Below are positions 38,751 through 47,585 of a stretch of 58,834 bases of DNA, piece after piece (position 1 is the first letter of the stretch; every line of letters begins with the position of its first letter). A program made the translations under genes and the position numbers. Source of the stretch: Ciceribacter sp. T2.26MG-112.2 (GTDB lineage Bacteria > Pseudomonadota > Alphaproteobacteria > Rhizobiales > Rhizobiaceae); contig NZ_UEYQ01000021.1 of NCBI RefSeq assembly GCF_900492205.1, forward strand, positions 1-58,834, read 5' to 3'. A model generated the notes under the pieces. That model made no database searches. It saw nothing but the letters and a program-made list of their open reading frames with translations, and was not told where the DNA came from.

Positions 38751-39935
38751 CTATTCGGGGACGTCGGTGGACATGTCGAGCCGGCCGACGAGCCGGAATA
38801 TGAGGCCTGTCGGCTCGAACGTCATACGCCCCTCGCCGGAGAAGATCACCGAAACGATCCGCTCGGTGAGGCGCGAGCCGAAGCCGCGGCGCACAGGGGC
38901 CGTCACCGGCGGGCCGCCGCGCTCGACCCAGTTGAAGGAAAAAGAACCGTCTTCGCCGGCCGACCAGCCGATCTCTATCCGCCCGTCCGGCAGCGACAAG
39001 GCGCCGTATTTGGTCGCGTTGGTCGCCAGTTCGTGGATGGCGAGCGACAGTCCGAGCGCCTGTTGTGCCGTCAGGTAGATCTCCCCTCCGGAAACGACGA
39101 AGCGGTCGTCCCTGTCGCGGTGCGGCAAAAGCGCAGCCATGACGGTTTCCTCAAAGCTCGCGGTCGTCCCCGGCGTGCCGGTGAGAATATCCTGGGCCTT
39201 GGACAGGGCGCCGATTCGCGCTGTCACGGTGGCTATCGCATCGCTCATCGATTCCGCGCTGCGCAAGGTCTGCGTGACGATTGATTGCGTCATCGCCAAT
39301 GTGTTCTTCATCCGATGGGCAAGCTCCTCGTTGAGGAGCTTGAGTTCGCGCTCATGGCGCGCACGCTCGCGAATGTGCTCCTGTGCCAGCTCGTAAGCCA
39401 CATGCAGCGCAGCGCGGTCAGCCACAGCCCGGGTCGTTTCGGTGACGATGTTGAGCAGGCCCTCGACGGCGCCGTCGTCACCGTAGAGCGGGCTGTAGGA
39501 GAAGGTAAAGTAAGTCTGTTCGGGATATCCGTTGCGCATCATGGTGAGCGGCATGTCTTCCATCCAGGTCGCCTCGCCGGACAGCGCGCTGCGCACGAAC
39601 GGCAACACCATCTCCCAAACGTCGTCCCAGACCTCCTTGAACGGTCGTCCGAGCGCATTACCGGCGCGCTGACCGAGCATGGGCACATAAGCGTCATTGT
39701 AGAAGTGAAGGAGTTCCGGGCCCCACCAGAAAGACATCGGCTGTCTGGACGACAGCACCAGGCGCATGGTGGTCTTTAGAGAAACGGGCCAGCCATCGAT
39801 CGGCCCGAGACTGGTCGCCGCCCAGTCGAAGCGACGAATCTCCTCGCCGCTCGCTCCGCCAACCATCAGAAAATCGCCGGGCCCAACAACTGGGCGGGAT
39901 GCAGGCCAAACCTCATTCGCAGTCGAATTCGCCAT
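38751..39935 (-). CDS. HWE-family sensor histidine kinase with PAS domain
   Basis: A 394-residue soluble sensor kinase. A PAS domain occupies about 30-165 (FDWAATSLGPIDGWP, YNDAYVPMLG and SYSPLYGDDGAVEGL), then a HWE-type kinase core: His207 in LAHRMKNTLA (H-box), IHELATNATKYGAL near 302 (N-box), and NWVERGGPPV near 347, which holds the WxE motif that names the family. It has no membrane segment and no response regulator gene nearby, so its partner is elsewhere. The PAS core lacks the NCRFLQ cysteine of LOV photosensors. Ligand not known. Confidence 0.9.
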   Translation of the reverse strand: MANSTANEVWPASRPVVGPGDFLMVGGASGEEIRRFDWAATSLGPIDGWPVSLKTTMRLVLSSRQPMSFWWGPELLHFYNDAYVPMLGQRAGNALGRPFKEVWDDVWEMVLPFVRSALSGEATWMEDMPLTMMRNGYPEQTYFTFSYSPLYGDDGAVEGLLNIVTETTRAVADRAALHVAYELAQEHIRERARHERELKLLNEELAHRMKNTLAMTQSIVTQTLRSAESMSDAIATVTARIGALSKAQDILTGTPGTTASFEETVMAALLPHRDRDDRFVVSGGEIYLTAQQALGLSLAIHELATNATKYGALSLPDGRIEIGWSAGEDGSFSFNWVERGGPPVTAPVRRGFGSRLTERIVSVIFSGEGRMTFEPTGLIFRLVGRLDMSTDVPE

Positions 39936-40077
39936 ACATCAGCCACTCCAATCCTGGGGCTGCAATTATTTCAGAACAGGACATGCGTGGCAATTGGCGC
40001 TAGACTAAACATGCAAGGGAACAATGTCCCTTGCGCAAGCCTTTGGTGGATCTCAGCCTTTTGCCCTTGGAGGGACT

Positions 40078-40449
40078 ATGAAGACCATTATGCTCACCGC
40101 CGCCCTCATCGCCGCCCCAACCCTGGCCTTCGCCCAGGCGCCCGGCCTGGAAGAAACCTGCTCGCTGGTTGCGCGCAATTTCGAAATGGCCACCGCGGTG
40201 AAGGTTGGCGTAGTCCAGTCCTTTCCGGAACTGACACCGCCGGGCGTGCGGCTGACGTATTCGACCGAGCTGGATGCCGAGCCCGCAAGCATCACCGACA
40301 CGATCGAGTGCCAGTTCGAAAAGGCAAGCGCGCCGTTCAAGCTCGTCAAGTTCTGCCTCAACGGCACATGCTATGCGGCAGACGAGAAGAATCCGGAACG
40401 CCGCCGCCGTTTCGAGGAAGCCCAGTCGCTGCTCTCCCGGTCGAACTGA
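40078..40449 (+). CDS. Small exported protein of unknown function
   Basis: A 123-residue protein whose start at 40078 follows GGAGGGACT. An N-terminal signal peptide (about 1-21, MKTIMLTAALIAAPTLAFAQ ends with an AFA-Q cleavage) directs it to the periplasm. The rest has two cysteine pairs (CSLV near 31 and CLNGTCY near 98), which suggest disulfides, and an acidic C-terminus. I do not recognise the family. It lies alone, between a sensor kinase and the acyltransferase gene on the other strand. Confidence 0.75.
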   Translation: MKTIMLTAALIAAPTLAFAQAPGLEETCSLVARNFEMATAVKVGVVQSFPELTPPGVRLTYSTELDAEPASITDTIECQFEKASAPFKLVKFCLNGTCYAADEKNPERRRRFEEAQSLLSRSN

Positions 40450-40468
40450 TCTTTGCAATGCGATCGGT

Positions 40469-40496
40469 GTTCGGCCTTCACTCCAGGGGGCCGAAC
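40469..40496. terminator. Hairpin between convergent genes (weak terminator candidate)
   Basis: A perfect 8-bp stem (GTTCGGCC / GGCCGAAC) with a 12-base loop lies between the small exported protein and the acyltransferase gene. No T-run is present, so termination is uncertain. Confidence 0.35.
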
Positions 40497-40533
40497 ATTG
40501 CGTTGCCGCGAACCTGCTTCGGGCACGGACGCC

Positions 40534-41214
40534 CTACCCGCGCCAGGCATCCATTTCGGCGGATGAAAACGCCTTCTTTCGCCCCCGATGCCAGGTCACA
40601 CCCCGTCTGACGATATTGGCAGGGACGCCGGCAATGACGACGCCCTCCTCGTCGAAAGCGCTGTTGACGAAGGCCATGGCGCCCACAACGCTGTCCGCGG
40701 CGATGCGCGACCCCTTGTTGATGATCGCCCCCACGCCCACCCAGACGTGATCGCCGATGGAGATCGACGCCGCCGTGTTGAGCCGCTTTCCCGTCTGGCG
40801 ATCGATGAGCGAATGTGCATCGGTGGTGCGGATCTCGATGTCGCGCGACAGCATGCACCATCGCCCGATCCGCACGCTGCAACCCTCCTGGCAGAGAATG
40901 TAGACGCTCTTGCAGGTGGAATGGTCGCCGAAAGTCACGGTCTGGCCGTGGTCCTTGACGACGATGTCACCCTTGAAGTGGCAGTTGTCGCCGATCACCA
41001 CCGTGTTCTTGGTGCCGAGGATTTCGATCGATCCATCGAAACGGGTGCCGCTTCCGATGGTGATCGTATTGCCGGTTCCCCGCTTGACGATCACGCGCCC
41101 CTTCAGCCCGGCCGCCCCCTTGTCCTCGAACCGGTTGCCCTCAGGCATTTCCAGCAGGAAGAACCAGCGCGCCTTGGCGGCACGAATGAGCCCGGACAGG
41201 AACGACAGCTTCAT
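40534..41214 (-). CDS. Left-handed beta-helix acyltransferase (hexapeptide repeat)
   Basis: A 226-residue enzyme with isoleucine-rich hexapeptide turns from about residue 35 to 200 (for example GSGTRFDGSIEI, VIGDNCHFKGDIVV, VGVGAIINKGSRI), the LbH fold of trimeric acyl- or acetyltransferases. The IRTTDAHS segment near 129 holds the candidate catalytic His. It probably O-acetylates a surface or exopolysaccharide sugar, as related neighbours of secretion operons do. It starts 33 bp after the secretion adaptor gene on the same strand, so it may belong with it. Confidence 0.85.
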   Translation of the reverse strand: MKLSFLSGLIRAAKARWFFLLEMPEGNRFEDKGAAGLKGRVIVKRGTGNTITIGSGTRFDGSIEILGTKNTVVIGDNCHFKGDIVVKDHGQTVTFGDHSTCKSVYILCQEGCSVRIGRWCMLSRDIEIRTTDAHSLIDRQTGKRLNTAASISIGDHVWVGVGAIINKGSRIAADSVVGAMAFVNSAFDEEGVVIAGVPANIVRRGVTWHRGRKKAFSSAEMDAWRG

Positions 41215-41247
41215 CTCATCTCCTCCTGACGTCCGTTTACCGCCGCG

Positions 41248-42561
41248 TCATTCCTCGCGCATGGCGCGGGCGGCGTGATCGGTGATGGGCTTCATCAGCC
41301 AGGACAGGACATTGCGGTCGCCGGTCAGCACATAGGCTTCCGCCGGCATGCCGGGAACCAGTTCCAGGCCCGCATGCTGCGCCACGTCCGTCTTGTCCAC
41401 GCCGATGTCGGCCCGGTAGAAGGCAACGCCGGTACGCTCATCGACCTCGAGGTCGGCGGAGACGCGCACCAGTCTGCCGTCGAACTCGGGCGTGGTATTG
41501 CGGTTGAAGGCGGTGAACCGCACCCTGGCCGGCTGGCCGACGGCGAGTTGGTCGACGTCGTCGGGCCGCACCTGGGCGCGTACCACCAGTTCCGCCTCGC
41601 GCGGCACGATCTCCATCAGGGCTTCGGCCGGCGATACCACGCCGCCGGCGGTATGTACCGCGAGCTTGTGCACGACGCCTGCCACCGGCGCACGGATGTC
41701 GACCCGTTGCAGGTCTTCGATCAGGGCGATCTCTTCGCTGCGCAATTCGCCCTCGCGGGTCTCGAGGTCACGCAATTCCGTCGAGACTTCGGCGCGCATG
41801 GCCTGGTCGACCTGGATCTTCTGCAGGCCGATCTCCTCAATGCGGGCCTTGGTGGCGGCGATCTGGGCCTTCAGCTGGCCGAACTCGCCGTTCAGCCGCA
41901 CGGCCTCGCGCTTCAGCGCCAGGACCTGGCTGAGCGAGGTCAGGTTCTTCGCATAGAGCGTGTCCTGGGCCTCCGCCTCCCGGCCGATCAGCTCGATCTC
42001 GTCCTCCTTCGCCGTCATCTGCACGGTAAGGCCCGACACCTGTTCCTCGAGCTGAACCGCCTGGCCGTCCAGCCGCTCCTTCTGCCCCTCACGCTCGGCA
42101 CGACGATCGGCAAACAGCCGCCGCTCGGCCTGCATGATCGCGTCGCGGCCATCCGGCGGCAACCGACCGGTGAGCGCGGCCGGCACCTCGACCGCCGCCG
42201 CATCGCCAAGCTCGGCCAGCAGGCGGGCCTTGCGGGCGTAGAGCTGGTCGAGCGTCGCCTTGGTCGCATCGAGCTTGGCGCGGATCACCGTGTCGTCGAG
42301 CTTGATCAGGATCTCGCCAGCATCCACCGCCCGCCCCTCGCCGACCAGCAGCTCTCCCACCACGCCGCCCTTGGGATGCTGGACCTTCTTGACATTGCCC
42401 TCGACCACCAGGAAGCCGGTGGCGATGACCGCACCGGAAAGGCTGGTGGTCATGGCCCAGGCGCCGATGCCGGTGAGAAAGAGGATGGCCGAGAGCAGCC
42501 CGGCGAACAGATGCCGGTCGAGCGAGCGGCCAAGGCCCTTGTTGCGCTGGACGGGCATCAT
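41248..42561 (-). CDS. Type I secretion periplasmic adaptor (HlyD/PrsE-like)
   Basis: A 437-residue HlyD-type adaptor. Membrane anchor at about residues 20-42, lipoyl half (GFLVVEGNVKKVQHPKGGVVGELLVGEGRAVDAG), long coiled coil (about 105-270), then the second half and a C-terminal region with VPGMPAEAYVLTGDRNVLSWLMKPI, a hallmark of HlyD-family type I adaptors. Its ATG overlaps the ATPase gene's stop by four bases. It would join the ABC protein to a TolC-like channel. The outer-membrane component and a clear substrate gene are not in view. Confidence 0.93.
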   Translation of the reverse strand: MMPVQRNKGLGRSLDRHLFAGLLSAILFLTGIGAWAMTTSLSGAVIATGFLVVEGNVKKVQHPKGGVVGELLVGEGRAVDAGEILIKLDDTVIRAKLDATKATLDQLYARKARLLAELGDAAAVEVPAALTGRLPPDGRDAIMQAERRLFADRRAEREGQKERLDGQAVQLEEQVSGLTVQMTAKEDEIELIGREAEAQDTLYAKNLTSLSQVLALKREAVRLNGEFGQLKAQIAATKARIEEIGLQKIQVDQAMRAEVSTELRDLETREGELRSEEIALIEDLQRVDIRAPVAGVVHKLAVHTAGGVVSPAEALMEIVPREAELVVRAQVRPDDVDQLAVGQPARVRFTAFNRNTTPEFDGRLVRVSADLEVDERTGVAFYRADIGVDKTDVAQHAGLELVPGMPAEAYVLTGDRNVLSWLMKPITDHAARAMREE

Positions 42562-44327
42562 GACTGGCCCTCGTTGTCGACAACGGTGAGCGCCGGCGCA
42601 GACGGCGGGCGCTGCGTCGCCGGTCGCGCCTGGGTCAACAGCTTGATGATCTCGTCGCGCGGGCCAAAGGCCTTGACCGCCCCCTGGTCCATGATCAGCA
42701 GCCGGTCGAGCACGGCCAGCACGCTGTCGCGATGGGCCACGACGATAGCGATGCCGCCGCGCGCCTTGATGCCGCGCAGCGCGGCGGCGAGCGCCTGTTC
42801 GCCTTCGGCATCGAGATTGGAATTGGGCTCGTCCAGCACGACCAGGAACGGATCGCCATAGAGCGCCCTGGCGAGCGCGACGCGCTGGCGCTGGCCGGCC
42901 GACAGGCTCTCGCCGCCGGCGCCGAGCCGCGTCTCGTAGCCGTCCGCCAGCCCGACGATCATGTCATGGGCACCCGCCGCCTTTGCCGCCGCGACGATTG
43001 CCGCAGGGTCGGCATTGCGTTCCAGCCGCGCAATGTTCTCGGCGATCGTTCCGGCGAAGAAATCCGACAGCTGCGGCATGTAGCCGACATGGCGGCTGCG
43101 CGCTTCGGCCGACCATTGGTCGAGGCTCGCCCCGTCGAGGCAGACCTTGCCCCGCATCACCGGCCAGGCGCCGGTGATCGCGCGCACCAGCGAGGACTTG
43201 CCGGATGCGCTCGGCCCGATGATCCCGAGCACCGTGCCCGCCTCCAGCCGGAACGAGACGTTCTGCACGGTCAGCCGCTGGCCGCCGGCCGGGGGGCCGA
43301 CATAGAGCCCCTCGACGCTCAGGCTGCGGCTGGGTGCCGGCAGGGCCGTGCGTTCCTCAGGCTGTGGGAATGTCACGAAGGCCCGCTGCAGGCGCTTCCA
43401 CGACTGTTGTGCCGACAACAGCCCGCGCCAGTTGGCCACCAGCTGCTCGACCGGCGCCAGCGCGCGGGCGACGATGATCGATCCCGCGATGATCGCGCCG
43501 CCGCTCAGGCTTCCTTCGACCACCAAATAGGCGCCGAGCCCGAGCGAGGCCGACTGCACCACCTGGCGGATCGTCTTGGAGAGACCGGAATAGAAACCGG
43601 CAATGTCGCCCGTGCGTCGCTGCGCCTCGGCGGCGGCGTCGGACGCTTCGTTCCAGCGTCCGGCGGCCCTTGCATGCATGCCGAGCGCCACGAGGATTTC
43701 GGCATTGCGGCTGGCATCCTCGCCGATCGCGTTGCGGGCGGAGAGCTCGGCCGCCTGATCGGCGGTCGGCTTGCGGGTCTGAAAACTGGCGGCAAAATTC
43801 AGCGCCAGCAGAAGCGCAAGCGTCCCTGTCGCCAGCCAGCCGATCGCCGGATGAAGGAAGAAGCAGGCGGCCAGATAGACGGGCAACCAGGGCAGATCGA
43901 AGAAGGTGACGGGCCCCGGCCCGGCGAGGAACAGGCGGATCTGGTCGAGATCCTGCGCCGGCCGCAGGATATCGCCCCCGAGCTTGAGCTTCAGCGGCGC
44001 GCCGGCGATCACGCCAAAGACGCGCTCGGTCAGCGAGGCATCGACGATGCCGGCAAACCGGGCGAGAATCCGCACCCGCAGCACGTCGAGCAGGCCGGAA
44101 AAGGCAAACAGCAAAAGGGCGAAGATCGAAAGGGCGACCAGCGTCGGCACGCTTTGCGACGGGATGACGCGATCATAGACCTGCAGCATGTAGAACGGCC
44201 CGGTCAAACCGAGAAGGTTGAGCACCAGACTGATGATGGCCGTCCCGATAAGCGCCCGGCGCATGAGGTCTCCGTGTTTTCTACGCCCCGCCACATCCGA
44301 CGAACCGCTGATATTAGTCAATCCCAT
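42558..44327 (-). CDS. Type I secretion permease/ATPase (PrtD/PrsD-like)
   Basis: A 589-residue ABC half-transporter. Six membrane helices (about 20-300) precede the ATPase domain, with Walker A GPSASGKSS, the signature LSAGQRQRVALARALYG and Walker B LVVLDEPNSNLD. There is no C39 peptidase domain, so it belongs to the PrtD/HasD group that exports RTX-type or glycanase-like proteins. Start set at 44327; a frame extending to 44441 would overlap the tRNA gene and is not credible. It pairs with the adaptor that follows. No RTX-type substrate gene was seen in the window. Confidence 0.93.
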   Translation of the reverse strand: MGLTNISGSSDVAGRRKHGDLMRRALIGTAIISLVLNLLGLTGPFYMLQVYDRVIPSQSVPTLVALSIFALLLFAFSGLLDVLRVRILARFAGIVDASLTERVFGVIAGAPLKLKLGGDILRPAQDLDQIRLFLAGPGPVTFFDLPWLPVYLAACFFLHPAIGWLATGTLALLLALNFAASFQTRKPTADQAAELSARNAIGEDASRNAEILVALGMHARAAGRWNEASDAAAEAQRRTGDIAGFYSGLSKTIRQVVQSASLGLGAYLVVEGSLSGGAIIAGSIIVARALAPVEQLVANWRGLLSAQQSWKRLQRAFVTFPQPEERTALPAPSRSLSVEGLYVGPPAGGQRLTVQNVSFRLEAGTVLGIIGPSASGKSSLVRAITGAWPVMRGKVCLDGASLDQWSAEARSRHVGYMPQLSDFFAGTIAENIARLERNADPAAIVAAAKAAGAHDMIVGLADGYETRLGAGGESLSAGQRQRVALARALYGDPFLVVLDEPNSNLDAEGEQALAAALRGIKARGGIAIVVAHRDSVLAVLDRLLIMDQGAVKAFGPRDEIIKLLTQARPATQRPPSAPALTVVDNEGQS

Positions 44328-44411
44328 GTTCGACCGACGGGCGGATTTTTGCAACGACGGGCGTGCGGCAGGGACCGGATGCAGGTAATCAGAGATCGAA
44401 AAGGGTGAAAT

Positions 44412-44487
44412 TGGTGGGCCCGGAGGGACTCGAACCCCCAACCAAGCGGTTATGAGCCGCCGGCTCTAACCATTGAGCTACAGGCCC
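44412..44487 (-). tRNA. tRNA with CAU anticodon, probably tRNA-Ile2
   Basis: A 76-base cloverleaf on the minus strand, ending CCA, with a 7-bp acceptor stem (GGGCCTG / CGGGCCC) and an anticodon loop CTCATAA. CAU anticodons belong to initiator Met, elongator Met or Ile2 (lysidine-modified). The D-loop TAGCTCAATGGTTAGAGC is one base shorter than in elongator tRNA-Met, as in E. coli tRNA-Ile2. Initiator Met is excluded because the acceptor stem starts with a G-C pair and the anticodon stem lacks three G-C pairs. Ile2 is favoured over Met. Confidence 0.8.
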
Positions 44488-44645
44488 AGCCCGGCAGAGA
44501 TGCCGCAGGCGGCGGGCAATGGCACCCGCGCCTTGAAGCGACCGCTCTAGCCCAATTCGCCGAAGGCGACAAGTCTTCGCCGCAATGGCTTCACAATCAC
44601 CCGTCATCAAGGCAAGTGTAAGGGACGCCAATCCGAGGAACCACG

Positions 44646-45383
44646 ATGAAACACCTGAAGACCCAAAGGCTCGCGCTTGCCGCCACGCTTTCCTGCGCTC
44701 TGCTTCTGCCGCTTTCCGCGCTCGCCGCGGAGCCGGAGATTCGCGAAGCGACCATCATCGTCTCGGGCGAAGGCGAGGCGGCGATCGCCCCCGACATGGC
44801 CGTGCTCAGCTTGAGCGTCGTGCGCGAGGCCGAGACCGCGGCAGAGGCGCTGAAGGCCAATAGCCAAGCCATGGCCGAGGTGATTGCAGACCTCAAGGCC
44901 AAGTCCATTGCCGATCGCGACATCCAGACGTCGAATTTTTCCGTCGATCCGCTCTATCGCCAGGACAAGGCCGACGACGACACTTACGAGGCGCCGGTGA
45001 TCGTCGGCTACCGGGTCACCAACGGCCTGACGCTGCGCGTCCGCGACCTTTCGCAACTCGGCGCGCTGATCGATGCCGCGGTCAAGCTCGGCGTCAACCA
45101 GGGCGGCGGCATCAGCTTCACCAATGACAATCCCGACGCCGCGATCGCCGAAGCCCGCAAGAAGGCCGTGGCCGAAGCGATGGACAAGGCCAAAGTGCTG
45201 ACCGAAGCCGCCGGCGTCAAACTCGGCCGCGTGATCGAGATCAGCGAGAATTTTGCCCGTCCGATGCCGCAGCCGATGTACCGCGCCGCCATGGCGAAGG
45301 AAATGGCGGATGCAGCCCCGATCGCCGCCGGCGAGAATGCCTATACGGTGACCGTCAACATCACTTATGGCATCGCGCAGTAG
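44646..45383 (+). CDS. SIMPL domain-containing protein (DUF541)
   Basis: A 245-residue exported protein. A signal peptide (about 1-28, ending LSALAAE) leads to a SIMPL domain: the pattern VSGEGEAAIAPDMAVLSLSVV near 40 and GVNQGGGISFTNDNPDAAIAEARKKAVAEAMDKAKVL near 160 are typical. Members, named for IL-1 receptor kinase-binding ligands but of broad bacterial distribution, are periplasmic or outer-membrane proteins with poorly known function, some linked to oxidative stress. It is monocistronic, followed by a good terminator. Confidence 0.9.
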   Translation: MKHLKTQRLALAATLSCALLLPLSALAAEPEIREATIIVSGEGEAAIAPDMAVLSLSVVREAETAAEALKANSQAMAEVIADLKAKSIADRDIQTSNFSVDPLYRQDKADDDTYEAPVIVGYRVTNGLTLRVRDLSQLGALIDAAVKLGVNQGGGISFTNDNPDAAIAEARKKAVAEAMDKAKVLTEAAGVKLGRVIEISENFARPMPQPMYRAAMAKEMADAAPIAAGENAYTVTVNITYGIAQ

Positions 45384-45444
45384 ATCCGGCGAAGGCCCCT
45401 CCCGCAAGACGGGCTCCTCGAGCCCGCCGTGTGATCCAAATGAC

Positions 45445-45475
45445 AAGGCCCGCCGTGCGTCGGGCCTTTCCTTGT
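45445..45475 (+). terminator. Rho-independent terminator after the SIMPL gene
   Basis: A perfect 8-bp stem (AAGGCCCG / CGGGCCTT) with an 8-base loop is followed by TTCCTTGTT. It lies 60 bp beyond the SIMPL stop. Confidence 0.75.
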
Positions 45476-45491
45476 TCCATCCTAGGCGCAC

Positions 45492-45854
45492 TCAGTAGCG
45501 GATCACCGGGCAACCGCGCACATTGGCAAAGACCATGCGGTCGAATTCGCCATGGCGGAAGCCGGCGACGACCACGCGGCGCGGCGTGACATTGTGGACG
45601 CGGGCGCGGCGCAGGCCGCTCCAGCGCGCTTCTTCGACGGCGCGACGCGGCGAGCAGCCCTGAGGGCGATTGCGGCGCGGCTCATGGCCCCATCCGTGGC
45701 GGCGATCGCGGTCGTCCCGGTCATAGCCGGGGCCGCCGCCGACATAGATGCCCCAACCGAAATCCGAGCCGGCAGCGGCGGTCGACACGGTGCCGACGGT
45801 GGTGGCGAAGGTGACGAGGGCGGCAAAGCCCAGTTTTGCAAGCAATCCGGTCAT
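45492..45854 (-). CDS. Small exported Arg-rich protein of unknown function
   Basis: A 120-residue protein with an N-terminal signal peptide (about 1-28, ending STAAAGS). The mature part has a Gly-rich opening (GWGIYVGGGPGYDR), a basic, Asp/Arg-rich centre and a C-terminal domain RRVVVAGFRHGEFDRMVFANVRGCPVIRY with one Cys pair (Cys67, Cys114 region). Such short proteins are common in rhizobial genomes but have no assigned function; it is probably periplasmic. It lies alone on the minus strand. Confidence 0.75.
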   Translation of the reverse strand: MTGLLAKLGFAALVTFATTVGTVSTAAAGSDFGWGIYVGGGPGYDRDDRDRRHGWGHEPRRNRPQGCSPRRAVEEARWSGLRRARVHNVTPRRVVVAGFRHGEFDRMVFANVRGCPVIRY

Positions 45855-46011
45855 GGTTCTCTCCTCTGGCTCTCCGGCCTTGGCCGGTTCAAAAATCCCG
45901 CTCTCATCAGCGATTGAAAGGAGAGTGCCAGCGGTGGTCTGAATGCGAACCGAACCGCTTATTCAGCAATCGTTCATGGACGCGGCGCTTGCCCGGTTCC
46001 AACCATCCGCC

Positions 46012-46434
46012 TCATCCGGCCATGTGCAGGACGATCTCGCGCCGGTGGGCCGCGTCGCGGTGTTCGAAGAGATAAAGCCCCTGCCAGGTGCCGAGCAGCA
46101 GCCGACCACCGGAAAAGGGAATGCCGATCGACACCTGCGTCAGGGCCGACTTGATATGGGCCGGCATATCGTCCGGCCCTTCCTGGCGGTGCTCGATCCA
46201 ATCCATGGCGGGATCGCTGGACGGCGGCACCAGCCTGGCGAAGAAGGTCTTCAGGTCCCTCTGCACCGAGGGGTCAGCATTTTCCTGGACGACCAGCGAA
46301 CAGGAGGTGTGACGGACGAAGACCGTGAGCAGGCCCTCACCCCCGTCGCCCTCCTTGAGAAACGCCTCGGCCTCGCGGGTGAACTCGTAAAGCCCCTGGC
46401 CGTCGGTCCTGATCTGTAGCCGCCGCAAGACCAT
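46012..46434 (-). CDS. YjbQ-family protein (secondary thiamine-phosphate synthase-like, UPF0047)
   Basis: A 140-residue protein with the YjbQ/UPF0047 signature: LLTVFVRHTSCSLVVQENADPSVQRDL (about 40-66), GPDDMPAHIKSAL near 85 and LGTWQGLYLFEHRD near 112, with its conserved histidines. Homologues can replace ThiE weakly, hence the name, but their true role is unclear. I start it at 46434, because AAGGAGG lies just before that ATG; the earlier in-frame ATG at 46449 would place the ribosome site inside the gene. Confidence 0.88.
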   Translation of the reverse strand: MVLRRLQIRTDGQGLYEFTREAEAFLKEGDGGEGLLTVFVRHTSCSLVVQENADPSVQRDLKTFFARLVPPSSDPAMDWIEHRQEGPDDMPAHIKSALTQVSIGIPFSGGRLLLGTWQGLYLFEHRDAAHRREIVLHMAG

Positions 46435-46626
46435 CGCCACCTCCTTCATCTCATGTCGGTACCGGGAGGCCGACTATCGCCGGTGTCCGGCGAAGGTCAA
46501 GTCGGGCGAGCCGCCGGCCGCATCGCACCATCGGTCGGCTGGCCGGCGCAAAACATCGGCATGGTCTTTCCGCACCATGCGCCAGGCGCTAGTCTCAACT
46601 GACACCCAAGGATGAGGACAAGAAGA

Positions 46627-47103
46627 ATGACGCACGATCGTACCCTGCTCGACACCCTGGCAGGCCAGGAGGAAGCCCTGGTATTCAAGGCCTTCGACGA
46701 GATCACCGCGATCGAGATTGGCGAGCACCTGATGCGTGCCGCCCGCGCCGGCGACCTGCCCGTGGTCATCAACATCCGCACCGCGGACCGTGTGCTGTTC
46801 CATGCGGCTCTCCCCGGCTCGTCACCGGACAATGACGAATGGGCGCGCCGCAAGAGCAATGTCGCGCTGCGCTTTCACAAGTCATCCATGCGGGTGGGCG
46901 AAAACTATAGGCTGAAGGGCCGCGAAATCTGCGCCGAACTGGGGCTGGATCCGATCGACTATGCCAGCCATGGCGGCAGCTTTCCGGTGCGCGTCGCCGG
47001 CACCGGCGTGGTCGCGGCCATCACCGTGTCGGGTCTCGCTTCGGAAGACGACCACGGGCTGATCATCAGGGTGCTCGAGGACTATCTGGCGGAAGAACGA
47101 TAG
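46627..47103 (+). CDS. UPF0303/heme-degrading-domain (DUF336-like) protein
   Basis: A 158-residue cytoplasmic protein of the UPF0303 family. Conserved features are WARRKSNVALRFHKSSMRVG (about 76-95) and SHGGSFPVRVAGTGVVAAITVSGLASEDDHGLI (about 114-145), the HbpS/GlcG-like fold. The family is related to heme-binding and GlcG proteins; biochemical role is uncertain. Start at 46627; an alternative ATG at 46612 adds five residues. Converges with the next gene. Confidence 0.82.
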   Translation: MTHDRTLLDTLAGQEEALVFKAFDEITAIEIGEHLMRAARAGDLPVVINIRTADRVLFHAALPGSSPDNDEWARRKSNVALRFHKSSMRVGENYRLKGREICAELGLDPIDYASHGGSFPVRVAGTGVVAAITVSGLASEDDHGLIIRVLEDYLAEER

Positions 47104-47127
47104 CCCCCGGGGCCATTCTCCGGGTGA

Positions 47128-47502
47128 TCAGAGCGCGGTCGACAGGTAGAGGCTGAGCCGGGTGAGGTGATCGTCCTCGCTTTCGAAGACCAGCACGCAA
47201 GGCAGCGAAAACCGCCCGCCCTTGCCGGCATTCGACTTACCCTCCCGGTCGCCGCCGTCGATCGTACCGTCATAGGCGCCGCGCAGACCGGCCTCGTCGG
47301 CCATGGCAACGCCATTGGCGAAACGCGCGTCGTGACGCAGCAGGTAGGCCGACAGCGTGTCGCGGATCGAAGCCAAGCCGATCACCCGCTGGCCGTCCGG
47401 CATGTCGAGCACCGCATCGGCATCGAAAAGGGCTTCGAGGGCGGCAAAATCGCGCTGGTTGAGCGCCTGAATCGCCAGTGACATCTGTTGTCGGATCGGC
47501 AT
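47128..47502 (-). CDS. NTF2-like (SnoaL) family protein
   Basis: A 124-residue protein with the cone-shaped alpha+beta NTF2-like fold pattern: an N-terminal helix (QQMSLAIQALNQRDFAALEALF) and strands such as DADAVLDMPDGQRVIGLASI. Members include ketosteroid isomerases, polyketide cyclases and stress proteins; function cannot be told from sequence. Start at 47502; an upstream frame is unsupported. It lies between UPF0303 (convergent) and the argP gene (same strand). Confidence 0.75.
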   Translation of the reverse strand: MPIRQQMSLAIQALNQRDFAALEALFDADAVLDMPDGQRVIGLASIRDTLSAYLLRHDARFANGVAMADEAGLRGAYDGTIDGGDREGKSNAGKGGRFSLPCVLVFESEDDHLTRLSLYLSTAL

Positions 47503-47585
47503 GGAAATATCCCTTGATGAAATTCTTCCCAGGCATCTAGGGCACGGCGCGCGTATCGGCAATGGCGGTGAAAGGCTCGTCACCC

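Noticed and set aside
38751..39935. LOV photoreceptor kinase
   Set aside because: The PAS core lacks the photoactive-cysteine motif.
44328..44441. N-terminal extension of the type I secretion ATPase
   Set aside because: It would run through the tRNA gene; the ATG at 44327 is a better start.
44412..44487. Initiator tRNA-Met
   Set aside because: The acceptor stem starts with a G-C pair and the anticodon stem lacks the three G-C pairs of initiators.
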